Source: an uncultured Pseudomonadota bacterium
GTDB lineage: Bacteria > Pseudomonadota > Gammaproteobacteria > Steroidobacterales > Steroidobacteraceae
DNA length: 35,029 nucleotides
NCBI GenBank assembly: GCA_902826635.1
Contig: CADEFQ010000005.1
Span: forward strand, 82,210 to 117,238
Direction of reading: 5' to 3'
The translations under genes and the position numbers were made by a program. Of this stretch, positions 1-7,698 are shown one piece after another (the stretch's first letter is position 1; every line of letters begins with the position of its first letter). The notes under the pieces are model-generated. The model saw only the letters and a list, made by a program, of their open reading frames with translations. It ran no database searches and was not told the origin of the DNA.

Positions 1-210
1 GAAATTCAATCGGTGCCGCTCGAGCATGTGTGGACGGTATCGGAGGGAGATGATGCCGACGAGAATGGGGTCAACCTCGATGACAACTGGTATGCCTCGC
101 CCGGTGCGCACGTCGTCAATGCGCTGGGCTACCTCATCACTGTGAAGGCGTGGGCAGAAGATACGCCGGATGCGATTTGGTGCCTGGGTGAGGACGAGCC
201 GATTCGCTGA
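1..210 (+). CDS. C-terminal part of an unknown protein (5' end outside window)
   Basis: The frame is open from base 1 and ends with TGA at 208-210, so this is the last 69 residues of a gene that starts upstream. A GTG at 13 could serve as a start, but the frame stays open to the edge, so truncation is more likely. The tail is acidic and rich in Asp, Glu and Trp, ending in CLGEDEPIR. No signal peptide, membrane segment or motif is visible in this part. It converges on the acyl-CoA dehydrogenase gene with only 19 bases between the two stops. I do not recognise the family. Confidence 0.55.
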   Translation, partial: EIQSVPLEHVWTVSEGDDADENGVNLDDNWYASPGAHVVNALGYLITVKAWAEDTPDAIWCLGEDEPIR

Positions 211-233
211 GCGAGATCCCGCGCCGCGCTCAG
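207..233. terminator. Weak inverted repeat over two convergent stop codons
   Basis: CTGAGCG (207-213) and CGCTCAG (227-233) form a perfect 7-bp stem around a 13-base loop that includes the TGA of the left-hand gene and the TCA (stop) of the right-hand gene. There is no T-run on either side, so function as an intrinsic terminator is uncertain. Confidence 0.25.
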
Positions 234-2014
234 ATCAGCGCGGCATCCACCTCCGCCACCGCTGCCCCGCCCCCCTGCACCACGCGCGCCAGCGCCTCCG
301 CACCCGGCAGCACGTGTTCCGCGTAGAAGCGCGCGGTCGCGAGCTTGCCCCGCAGGAAATCCGCGTCGGCACCGCCGGCCGCGAGCTTGCCTGCCGCGAC
401 CGCGGCCGACTTCGCGTGCAGCCAGCCACCGAGCACGATCCCGGTGAGTTTGAGGTAGGGCACGGCCACCGCGAGCGCCCGATCCTGCGCGCCGCCGAGC
501 AACCCGAGCAGCGCCTTCGTCGCCTGCGCAAGTTCCGCGACGCCTTCGAGCGCACCGCGCTTGGCGGCCTGGACCGCCGGGTCGCTCGTCGTGATCGCTT
601 CGAGTTCGTGCGCCACGTCGGCGAGCAGCGCCGCCATCGCGGCGCCGCGGTCGCGCCCGAGCTTGCGCCCGAGGAGGTCGTTCGCCTGGATGCCGGTCGT
701 GCCTTCGTAGATCGTGGTGATGCGCACGTCGCGATACGCCTGCGCGGCGCCGGTCTCCTCGATGTAGCCCATGCCGCCATGCACCTGGATGCCGAGTGAC
801 GCGGCTTCGATGCCGCCTTCGGTGCTCCACGCCTTGACCACGGGAATGAGCAGGTCGCCGCGCAGCTGGGCGGCCGCGCGCTTCGCGTCATCCGCATGCA
901 TTGCCGCGATATCGAGCTGCGAGGCGGCGTAGATCGCGAGTGCGCGCATCGCCTCGGTGTTCGATTTGGTCGTGAGCAGCATCCGCTTGATGTCGGGATG
1001 ATGAATGATCGGCGCCGGCCCGCCCGTTGCCGCGACCGGCGGGCGCCCCTGCACCCGCGTGCGCGCCCATTCGGCGGCTTGCTGGAATGCGCGCTCCGCA
1101 ACGGCATAGCCTTCGAGACCGACCGAAAGCCGCGCGGCGTTCATCATGACGAACATGTACTCGAGGCCGCGACCCGCCTCGCCGACGAGCTGGCCTACCG
1201 CGCCGTCCTTCGCGCCGAACTGCAACACGCAGGTCGGGCTCGCGTGGATGCCGAGCTTGTGCTCGATCGAGAGGCACTGCACGTCGTTGCGCGCACCCAC
1301 CGAACCGTCGTCGTCGACCAGAAACTTCGGCACGATGAACAGCGAGATGCCCTTCGTGCCCGGTGGCGCGCCGTCGATGCGCGCGAGCACCATGTGCACG
1401 ATGTTCGGCGTGAAGTCGTGCTCACCCCAGGTGATGAAGATCTTCTGGCCGAAGAGGCGATAGTGATCCCCCGCCGGCGCCGCGCGCGTGCGGATCTGGC
1501 CGAGATCGGAGCCGGCCTGCGGCTCGGTGAGCACCATCGTGCCGGTCCATTCGCCGCTCACCATCTTCGGCAGGAAGCGCTGTTTTTGTGCCTGGCTGCC
1601 GTACAGGTCGAGCGCTTCAATCGCGCCCTGCGTCAGCATCGGGCACAGCTTGAAGGCGAGGTTGGCGCCCGCCCACAGTTCCTGCACGGCCGTGCCCAGC
1701 ATGCGCGGCATGCCCTGGCCGCCATATTCCGGGTCCCCGGAAAGCTGGTTCCATCCGCCTTCGGCGAAGGCCTGATAGGCCGCTTTGAAACCGGGCGTGG
1801 TGACCACGCCCGCGGGCGTCCACTTCGCGCCCTCGGTATCGCCGATCCGATACAGCGGATCCAGCACTTCTTCGGCGAACTTGGCGGCTTCCTCGAGGAC
1901 TGTGACACCAAGTTCGGCGGAATAGTCGGCATGTCGCGGGCAGCCGGCGAGCGCGCCCTCCCCGATCAGGTCATTCAGCACAAACTGCAGGTCTTTGAGC
2001 GGGGCTCGGTACAT
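230..2014 (-). CDS. Acyl-CoA dehydrogenase, long FadE-like type with C-terminal extension
   Basis: A 594-residue flavoenzyme predicted to oxidise an acyl-CoA to the 2-enoyl-CoA in the cytoplasm, passing electrons to an electron-transfer flavoprotein. Visible motifs are the flavin-binding TEPQAGSD (residues 163-170), GGMGYIEETG (413-422) and IYEGTTGIQ (435-443), whose Glu437 is the expected catalytic base. About 135 extra residues after the core match the C-terminal domain of the ~600-residue subfamily (fatty-acid, methylmercaptopropionyl-CoA and similar dehydrogenases); classical enzymes are ~380 residues. I chose the ATG at 2014 (MYRAPLKDL) because it aligns with the family start and has GAGG upstream; an in-frame upstream start would add eight residues. 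It lies downstream of, and in the same direction as, the LysR gene, 50 bases from its stop. Family certain, substrate chain not determinable. Confidence 0.92.
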   Translation of the reverse strand: MYRAPLKDLQFVLNDLIGEGALAGCPRHADYSAELGVTVLEEAAKFAEEVLDPLYRIGDTEGAKWTPAGVVTTPGFKAAYQAFAEGGWNQLSGDPEYGGQGMPRMLGTAVQELWAGANLAFKLCPMLTQGAIEALDLYGSQAQKQRFLPKMVSGEWTGTMVLTEPQAGSDLGQIRTRAAPAGDHYRLFGQKIFITWGEHDFTPNIVHMVLARIDGAPPGTKGISLFIVPKFLVDDDGSVGARNDVQCLSIEHKLGIHASPTCVLQFGAKDGAVGQLVGEAGRGLEYMFVMMNAARLSVGLEGYAVAERAFQQAAEWARTRVQGRPPVAATGGPAPIIHHPDIKRMLLTTKSNTEAMRALAIYAASQLDIAAMHADDAKRAAAQLRGDLLIPVVKAWSTEGGIEAASLGIQVHGGMGYIEETGAAQAYRDVRITTIYEGTTGIQANDLLGRKLGRDRGAAMAALLADVAHELEAITTSDPAVQAAKRGALEGVAELAQATKALLGLLGGAQDRALAVAVPYLKLTGIVLGGWLHAKSAAVAAGKLAAGGADADFLRGKLATARFYAEHVLPGAEALARVVQGGGAAVAEVDAALI

Positions 2015-2047
2015 TCCGGATCCTCGGCGGTCGCGCACTGGGTGCGC

Positions 2048-2053
2048 ATTGTA
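2048..2053 (-). promoter_or_regulatory. Possible -10 box for the acyl-CoA dehydrogenase gene
   Basis: TACAAT on the minus strand, within TTACAAT, 33 bases before the chosen ATG at 2014 and inside the short gap after the LysR gene. No convincing -35 box is visible 16-18 bases further upstream, so the gene may have its own weak or activated promoter rather than depend only on read-through. Confidence 0.3.
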
Positions 2054-2064
2054 AGCCGTGCGCG

Positions 2065-2976
2065 CTAGGCGGCGGCGAGCGCGGGAATTACGTTCGCCGC
2101 GAGAAACTCAACATACACCTGCACCCGCCGGTCGGTGGCGAGCGTCGCGGGGTAGATTGCGCAGACAGGCATCGTGGCCGGCAGCGCCCAGTCGGGCAGC
2201 ACGCGCACGAGCTTGCCGGTGACGAGCCCCTGGCGGCACAGGAACTCCGGCAGGAGCCCGATGCCGAGGCCCGCGGCCGTCGAGGCGTGCAGCACCGCCG
2301 GATCGTTCACCGCGAGCTTCGGATGCACGCTCACCTCTTCGCGCTGCGAGGCGCCGCGGCGCAAGTGCAGGCGATATTCGGGGCCGGCGGCGGCCGGCGT
2401 CAGCAGCGCGTGGCCACGCAGGTCTACCGGTTTGGCGGGCGTGCCTTGCGCTTGCAGGTACGTCGGCGTCGCGCACAGCACCGCCGGGGGCGCGCCGAGC
2501 TCGCGGCACACGAAGCGCGCATCGTCGATCGCGCCGACGTGCACGGCGACATCCCATTGCGTCGCATCGGCGAGATCCGCTGCCTGCAACTGCACGTCGA
2601 GCGGCACGTCGGGGAAGCGTTCGAGGAAGCGCGGCACGATCGGCGCGAGCAGCACGCGTCCGTAAGCGGGGTCGGCCACCACGCGCAGCGGGCCGCCGCG
2701 TGTGGCAATCGCTTCCGCGGCAGCCGCGCGCACCGCATCGGCCTCGTCGATGATGCGGCGGCAATGCGGGTAGAGCAGCCGCCCCACCGGCGTCAGGTGG
2801 ATGCGCCGCGTGGTGCGCTCGAGCAGTCGCACGCCGAGCGCGGCCTCGAGCTCCGCGATCGAACGGCTCGCCGCGGCCTTCGGCACGCCGAGCGCGCGCG
2901 CCGCGGCTGAAAACCCGTTGAGATCGACAATCTTCGCAAACAGCGCCATCTGCGCCGGCATCCAGATTGTAGTCAC
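2065..2976 (-). CDS. LysR-family transcriptional regulator
   Basis: A 303-residue LTTR, the usual family length. The N-terminal winged helix-turn-helix includes FSAAARALGVPKAAASRSI, followed by the family pattern LEAALGVRLLERTTR. The rest is the two-lobed effector-binding domain, with PLRVVADPAYG opening it and a typical GIGLLPEFLC segment near the end. I prefer the GTG at 2976 because GGGGGAGAG lies seven bases before it; an ATG at 2961 would drop five residues and has no Shine-Dalgarno. The gene is divergent from the aldo/keto reductase, the classical arrangement in which an LTTR controls its neighbour; the acyl-CoA dehydrogenase downstream on the same strand is a second possible partner. 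The effector is unknown. Confidence 0.9.
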   Translation of the reverse strand: MTTIWMPAQMALFAKIVDLNGFSAAARALGVPKAAASRSIAELEAALGVRLLERTTRRIHLTPVGRLLYPHCRRIIDEADAVRAAAAEAIATRGGPLRVVADPAYGRVLLAPIVPRFLERFPDVPLDVQLQAADLADATQWDVAVHVGAIDDARFVCRELGAPPAVLCATPTYLQAQGTPAKPVDLRGHALLTPAAAGPEYRLHLRRGASQREEVSVHPKLAVNDPAVLHASTAAGLGIGLLPEFLCRQGLVTGKLVRVLPDWALPATMPVCAIYPATLATDRRVQVYVEFLAANVIPALAAA

Positions 2977-2983
2977 AGCTGCG

Positions 2984-2992
2984 CTCTCCCCC
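2984..2992 (-). promoter_or_regulatory. Ribosome binding site that fixes the GTG start of the LysR gene
   Basis: Minus-strand GGGGGAGAG, seven bases before GTG at 2976. The alternative ATG at 2961 has nothing comparable. Confidence 0.55.
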
Positions 2993-3003
2993 GCATGAAG
3001 GCG

Positions 3004-3012
3004 TGCTATTGT
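3004..3012 (+). promoter_or_regulatory. Possible extended -10 promoter for the aldo/keto reductase
   Basis: TGC followed by TATTGT resembles an extended -10 element (TGn plus a hexamer matching TATAAT at 4 of 6). It lies 12 bases before the ATG at 3025, giving a very short leader, in agreement with the lack of a Shine-Dalgarno. No good -35 is present, as is common for extended -10 promoters. Confidence 0.3.
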
Positions 3013-3024
3013 TTCACCTGTAGT

Positions 3025-4017
3025 ATGCACCGACGCAAGCTGGGTACACAGGGGCTCGAGGTTTCCGCGATAGGTCTCGGGACCATGGGCATGTCCGGGC
3101 TCGCCGGCATGGCCGACATGTACGGTCCGACCGACGAGGCGGAAGCCATCGCGACGATCCATCGCGCGATCGAGATCGGCGTGGATTTTTTCGACACGGC
3201 CGAGATCTACGGCCCGTACGTCAACGAGGGTCTGCTCGGACGCGCACTTGCGGGTCGGCGCGAGCGCGCGCTGATCGCCACCAAATTCGGATTTCGCATC
3301 GAGGACGGCAAGATGGCCGGCGTCGACGGACGGCCCGAGAACGTTCGCCGCGCGATCGACGGGTCACTCGAACACCTCGGCGTCGAACACATCGACCTCT
3401 GGTACCAGCACCGGCGCGATCGCAGCGTGCCGATCGAGGAGACGGTCGGCGCCATGGCCGATCAAGTGCGTGCCGGCAAGGTGCGCTACCTCGGCCTTTC
3501 CGAAGTCGGCGTCACAACCCTCAAACGCGCGCACGCCGTGCATCCCATCAGCGCGCTGCAGAGCGAATACTCGCTGTGGGAGCGCAACATCGAAGGCGAC
3601 GTGCTCGCGACCTGTCGCGAACTCGGCATCGGCGTCGTGCCGTACAGCCCGCTCGGCCGCGGCTTTCTCTCCGGCCTCGTGCCGGAACTCGCGACACTCG
3701 GGCCGAACGATTACCGGCGCCTCGATCCGCGTTTCTCGGATGAAAACTACAGTCGCAATCTCGTGATCGTGCAGGAAGTCGCGCGCGTGGCCGCGCGTCA
3801 CGGCGCGACGCCGGCGCAGGTCGCACTCGCCTGGCTCCTGCACCAGGGTGCGGACATCGTGCCGATTCCGGGCACGAAACGGCGCAGTTACCTCGAAGCC
3901 AATGCTGCCGCCGCGGATCTCGTCCTTCCCGCCGAGGACCTCGCCGCGCTCGGCGCGCTGCAACCGACAGCCGGACAGCGCTACACCGAACGCGCAATGG
4001 CCGCGATCGACCGCTGA
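3025..4017 (+). CDS. Aldo/keto reductase
   Basis: A 330-residue NADPH-dependent oxidoreductase with the (beta/alpha)8 barrel of the AKR superfamily. The catalytic tetrad is complete: Asp57 and Tyr62 in FDTAEIYG, Lys87 in IATKFGF and His129 in DLWYQHR. NADPH-binding signatures follow: SPLGRGFLSG and the C-terminal IPGTKRRSYLEAN. It is closest to the group of general aldehyde/ketone reductases often annotated as oxidoreductases of the Tas/YghZ or pyridoxal-reductase-like type. The start at 3025 (MHRRKLG) matches the family; an ATG at 2995 would add ten Cys-rich residues with no homology. The divergent LysR regulator is its likely controller. The physiological substrate cannot be read from sequence. 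Confidence 0.93.
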   Translation: MHRRKLGTQGLEVSAIGLGTMGMSGLAGMADMYGPTDEAEAIATIHRAIEIGVDFFDTAEIYGPYVNEGLLGRALAGRRERALIATKFGFRIEDGKMAGVDGRPENVRRAIDGSLEHLGVEHIDLWYQHRRDRSVPIEETVGAMADQVRAGKVRYLGLSEVGVTTLKRAHAVHPISALQSEYSLWERNIEGDVLATCRELGIGVVPYSPLGRGFLSGLVPELATLGPNDYRRLDPRFSDENYSRNLVIVQEVARVAARHGATPAQVALAWLLHQGADIVPIPGTKRRSYLEANAAAADLVLPAEDLAALGALQPTAGQRYTERAMAAIDR

Positions 4018-4149
4018 ATATGACAAACGGGCGGGCGCGCACGCGTGACAGAACGCGAGCGCGATCACGGCGCGCCCGTCGCATTCCTGAGACGCTCGCC
4101 CTGCGGCTGACTGTCGCACTGGCAAACGGTTCCGGGGAAGCACACAGGC

Positions 4150-5667
4150 ATGTTCAAATTGAAACGCGCGAAGCCCGTCGAGCGGGCGAAGGTCGAGCGG
4201 CCGCCGGCGGCCGAGCGTGAGCGCGTGACCCCGGACATCCTCGGTCGCGAGTTGCGCGAGTCACTGCGGCAGGTACGCATCCACGCCGTGTCGATCCACA
4301 ACGACGAATGCGACGCACTCTGGCTGAGCGAGGGCGTGCTCGGCCCCGACGAACATTCCGCGGCGCTCGATGCGATGGGCGCGTTCGGCCTCGAAGCGCA
4401 GCGCCAGTACATCGACATCGATCTCGGCGACGGACGCAGCGCCGTGTGCCTTCCCGCGCGCTCGCCCTACGGCGAAGTGCTCGGGCTCGCGATGGTGATC
4501 GCGGACGCGAAGTCGATCGAGAACGGCAACGGCGAGAAATTCGGCGCGCCCGAAGTGCGCGCCATCATGCAGCGCCTGTCGGTCGTGCTGCGCCCGACCT
4601 CGGCCACGCAGACCCAGCCGATTGCGAGACCCGAAAACTTCGCGACCGATCTCGTCGTGACGACTCTCGCGGGCCCCGTCGCCGCACCGAAGGTCGTGGA
4701 GACCCGGCCGGCGGCGGTGTCCGCCCCCCCAGCCCCGGCACAGGCGGAAATGCCGGTGGTCGAATTTTCGTTCGACGCGCTGCTCGATGCCGGTGCCGGC
4801 ACTAGCAGCGGCACCGGCACGGGTACCGGCGCGCGGCCGGTCGCGCCGCAGGTCGCTCCGCGGGTCGCTCCGCCGACCGTCCACCCGGCCGCCGATGCGA
4901 CGCTCTATGTGCCGCAGGCCACGGTGCGCGAAGTCGCGCTGCACGTGCAGCAGCTTCACAAGCTGCGCTCGGGTGGTCGCACCCGCCGTTACGAAGTCTT
5001 GCTGCGCTCCCGCAGCCATCCGGAAGCCGACGAGATGGGCGACACCGTCGCGCAGATGCTCGCCTCGCAAGGCGCGACCAGCACGATGGACCGCTACATC
5101 ACCGGCGAACTGATCACCTGGCTCGCGGCCCATACGGATGTGTGGGAGCGGGAACCGGCGAGTTTTTCAGTCAACGTGGCGCTGACGACGCTGACGGACG
5201 ACCAGTTCCTGCCGTTCGTCGCGAACAACCTCGCCGAATCGCGGGTGTCGCCCGAGATCGTCGGCTTCGAGGTGCCGGAACGCGCGTTCGTCGAGCATCG
5301 CGCATTCGCCGAGCGCTTCGTCAAGCGCTGCGAGCAGCTCGGCTGCTTCGTCGTGCTCGACGATTTCACGCTGCATTCGGAGGCGCTGCCGTTTCTCGCC
5401 TCCCCGGCCGTGCGGCTCGTGAAGATCGACTCGAAACTCACCTCGGCGGCGCTCAAGGAAAAACTTCCGCAGGCCATCGTGATCGCGATTTCGCAGGCGG
5501 CCAAGGTGCTCGGCGTGCACTGCGTCGCGAAGCGAGTCGATACCCAGGTCGGCCGCCAGTGGCTGTCGGCCATCGGCATCGACTTTGCCCAGGGCTTCCT
5601 GCTCGAGAAGCCGCAGCCGCTCGAAGACCTCGCCCTGCCGGCCCGGCAGGCCGCTCTCAGCCCCTAG
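4150..5667 (+). CDS. Degenerate EAL-domain protein with N-terminal GAF-like region
   Basis: A 505-residue cytoplasmic protein. Residues about 30-150 look like a divergent GAF-type sensory fold (inference). Residues 175-250 are a Pro/Ala/Gly/Thr-rich linker with a GTGTGTG run. Residues 255-495 form an EAL domain. The residues normally used for metal binding and c-di-GMP hydrolysis are partly kept: Glu282 in YEVLLRS (the EAL Glu), Asn342 in SVNVA, Glu374 in FEVPER, Asp404-Asp405 in LDDF, Lys425 in VKID and Gln481 in FAQGF. The usual AEGVET loop reads AKRVDT, so its first Glu is Lys461. The protein may therefore bind c-di-GMP without cleaving it, or act by protein contacts. It sits 70 bases before the LytS/LytTR pair on the same strand. 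GGGGAAG lies upstream of the ATG. Confidence 0.8.
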   Translation: MFKLKRAKPVERAKVERPPAAERERVTPDILGRELRESLRQVRIHAVSIHNDECDALWLSEGVLGPDEHSAALDAMGAFGLEAQRQYIDIDLGDGRSAVCLPARSPYGEVLGLAMVIADAKSIENGNGEKFGAPEVRAIMQRLSVVLRPTSATQTQPIARPENFATDLVVTTLAGPVAAPKVVETRPAAVSAPPAPAQAEMPVVEFSFDALLDAGAGTSSGTGTGTGARPVAPQVAPRVAPPTVHPAADATLYVPQATVREVALHVQQLHKLRSGGRTRRYEVLLRSRSHPEADEMGDTVAQMLASQGATSTMDRYITGELITWLAAHTDVWEREPASFSVNVALTTLTDDQFLPFVANNLAESRVSPEIVGFEVPERAFVEHRAFAERFVKRCEQLGCFVVLDDFTLHSEALPFLASPAVRLVKIDSKLTSAALKEKLPQAIVIAISQAAKVLGVHCVAKRVDTQVGRQWLSAIGIDFAQGFLLEKPQPLEDLALPARQAALSP

Positions 5668-5737
5668 TGCGACGAAGCGAGCCCCTGCTGCGACGCACCG
5701 ATGCAGCGACAGGGACGAGTCGAATACAGTCTCGGTC

Positions 5738-6853
5738 ATGAGTGTTGATACGCCCCCCGCGCCGGCCCAAGGCCGCGCGGTGCCGGTCCTCGACCGCCTG
5801 CGCATTCCCCGCAACACCCTGTTCTGGTGCCTGCACGCCGCGGGTTGGGCCGGATACGCCTGCGTGCAGTTCCTCGGCTCGCTGCTGCACGACAAGGAGC
5901 CGGGCTACCAGCAGGTGATCTTCGCCGCGGCGATCTCCGGCTTCATCGTCACGATGCCGCTGCGTTACATCTACCGCGTGCTGTGGCGCAAGTCGCCGCA
6001 CACCATCCTGATCGGCATCGCGATCACTTCCTACGTGACGGCCCTGGCGTGGCGGGTGTGCGTGAACCTCGCCTACGACCGTTTCATGCCCCAGATGGAA
6101 TGGAAGATGGTCCACTGGTATGAGTACCTGGGGGGCGCCATCCAGGGCACCTACCTGATGCTCTGCTGGTCGGGGCTCTACTTCGGGATCAAGTACTACG
6201 AATCGTTGCAGCAGCAGCGCGAGGCAACACTGCGGTCGGCCACGCTCGCCCAGGAAGCGCAGCTGCGGATGCTGCGCTACCAGCTGAACCCGCATTTCCT
6301 CTTCAACACGCTGAATGCCATTTCGACGCTGATCCTCGACAACCAGAACCGCATCGCCAACCAGGCCGTCACGCGCCTGTCCGATTTCCTGCGTTACACG
6401 CTCGACCAGGACCCGATGAAGAAGGTCACGGTGCGGCAGGAGCTCGACGCGCTGAACATGTACCTCTCGACCGAGCAGCTGCGCTTCAACGATCGCCTGC
6501 GCATCGAGTTCGCGTTCGAGGAGGCGGCGCTCGAAGCGCTCGTACCGAGCCTGCTGTTGCAACCGCTGATCGAGAACGCGGTGAAATACGCGGTCTCGCC
6601 GCGGGAAAGCGGCGGCACGATTCGCGTCGAGGGGCGTGTGCGCGGCGCGATGCTCGAACTGAGCGTGGCCGACGACGGCCCGGGCGCGAAAACCACGAAC
6701 GCGCTCATCGACGGCCGCGGCGTCGGTCTTCGCAACACCCGCGAGCGTCTGCACGTGCTGTATGGCGACACGCATCGGTTCGCGGCGCTCAACGCGCACC
6801 CGGGCGTGCGCATCGAGATTGCCCTGCCCTTTGAAAAGGCATCCCGTCCATGA
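5738..6853 (+). CDS. LytS-family sensor histidine kinase
   Basis: A 371-residue inner-membrane kinase. Four membrane segments are visible at about residues 28-50, 58-82, 88-112 and 130-152, with no obvious extracytoplasmic sensor domain. A short coiled linker leads to the His_kinase signature QLNPHFLFNTLNAIS, where His186 is the expected phospho-acceptor. The ATPase part has the N box LIENAVKYA (Asn280), DDGPG (312-316) and GVGLRNTRERL (from 328). This is the kinase type that pairs with LytTR regulators, and such a regulator follows with a 4-base ATGA overlap. The ATG at 5738 was chosen because it begins just before the membrane domain; the frame is open further upstream but that overlaps the EAL gene. 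No Shine-Dalgarno is obvious, so translation may be weak. The signal is unknown. Confidence 0.9.
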   Translation: MSVDTPPAPAQGRAVPVLDRLRIPRNTLFWCLHAAGWAGYACVQFLGSLLHDKEPGYQQVIFAAAISGFIVTMPLRYIYRVLWRKSPHTILIGIAITSYVTALAWRVCVNLAYDRFMPQMEWKMVHWYEYLGGAIQGTYLMLCWSGLYFGIKYYESLQQQREATLRSATLAQEAQLRMLRYQLNPHFLFNTLNAISTLILDNQNRIANQAVTRLSDFLRYTLDQDPMKKVTVRQELDALNMYLSTEQLRFNDRLRIEFAFEEAALEALVPSLLLQPLIENAVKYAVSPRESGGTIRVEGRVRGAMLELSVADDGPGAKTTNALIDGRGVGLRNTRERLHVLYGDTHRFAALNAHPGVRIEIALPFEKASRP

Positions 6854-7686
6854 CCACACACACACAGATCCGCACCCTGATCGTCGACGACGAAGCACTG
6901 TCGCGGCGCGGCCTCGAAATCCGGCTGCGCACCGCCGGCGACTTCGAAATCATCGGCCAGTGCGCCAACGGCCGCGAGGCGATCGACGCCGTGCGCAGCC
7001 AGCAACCCGATCTCGTGTTCCTCGACATCCAGATGCCGGGACTCTCGGGCTTCGACGTGCTCGCGCAGTTGCCCACCGACTCGCTGCCGATGGTCGTGTT
7101 CGTAACGGCCTACGACCAGTACGCGATTCGCGCGTTCGAGGCGCGCGCGATCGACTACCTGCTGAAGCCCGTTGACGAATCGCGCTTCGCCGCCGCGGTC
7201 GAGCACATCCGCGAACTGCGCCAGCAGCGCAGCGCCGCCTCGCAGCGAGACCGGCTGGTCGAGCTCCTGGCGGATGTCTCCGGCAGCGGCGAGATCGACA
7301 CCGAGGATCTGCTCGCGAGGGGCCGCGCCGCGCTGCCCGGCGCGCGCAACCCGGTGCTGCCGATTCGCGAGGGCCGCGAGACGATCCGCCTCGAGACGGC
7401 CGCGATCGACTGGATCGACGCGGCCGGCGACTACATGTGCATCCACGCGGGCAGCCGCACGCACATCCTGCGCGGGACGATGAAAGAACTCGAGGACGCG
7501 CTCGACCCGCGCGTCTTCCAGCGCGTGCATCGCTCCACCATCGTGAATCTCGCGCGCGTCAAGACGCTGCGCGCGCACATGAACGGCGAGTATTTCCTCA
7601 CGCTCGACGGCGGCCATGAACTCAAGCTCTCGCGCACCTATCGCGACAAGATCGAGTACTTCCTCAAGGGACCGCGGCTGAACTGA
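6850..7686 (+). CDS. LytTR-family response regulator
   Basis: A 278-residue DNA-binding response regulator, partner of the preceding kinase. The receiver domain (about 6-125) has the acidic pocket VDDE (12-15), phospho-acceptor Asp59 in VFLDIQMPG, the conserved Thr in FVTAYD and Lys in LLKPVD. A linker of about 40 residues leads to a LytTR domain (about 168-275) with typical strands around DYMCIH, RVHRSTIVNL and LKLSRTYRDK. LytTR regulators bind direct repeats upstream of targets and often control surface or extracellular functions. Start ATG overlaps the kinase stop (ATGA), indicating translational coupling. The gene converges on the S9 peptidase gene, with three bases between the stops. Confidence 0.93.
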   Translation: MTTHTQIRTLIVDDEALSRRGLEIRLRTAGDFEIIGQCANGREAIDAVRSQQPDLVFLDIQMPGLSGFDVLAQLPTDSLPMVVFVTAYDQYAIRAFEARAIDYLLKPVDESRFAAAVEHIRELRQQRSAASQRDRLVELLADVSGSGEIDTEDLLARGRAALPGARNPVLPIREGRETIRLETAAIDWIDAAGDYMCIHAGSRTHILRGTMKELEDALDPRVFQRVHRSTIVNLARVKTLRAHMNGEYFLTLDGGHELKLSRTYRDKIEYFLKGPRLN

Positions 7687-7698
7687 GAGTCAGTTTTT
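7681..7698 (+). terminator. Compact terminator overlapping two convergent stops
   Basis: AACTGA (7681-7686) and TCAGTT (7690-7695) form a 6-bp stem with a 3-base loop, and the right arm runs into TTTTT (7694-7698). The stem contains the stop codons of both the LytTR gene and the S9 peptidase gene. The T-run favours activity on the plus-strand transcript. The stem is short, so strength is uncertain. Confidence 0.4.

Noticed and set aside
2966-2971. TACAAT on the minus strand as a -10 box for the LysR gene
   Set aside because: The better start (GTG 2976 with GGGGGAGAG) places it inside the coding sequence, and it is only four bases from the alternative ATG.
4032-4078. Inverted repeat CGGGCGCGC / GCGCGCCCG after the aldo/keto reductase as a terminator
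   Set aside because: Arms are nine bases of pure GC sequence with a 29-base loop and no T-run; easily expected by chance in GC-rich DNA. Nothing else was seen in 4018-4149 apart from the GGGGAAG before the next gene.
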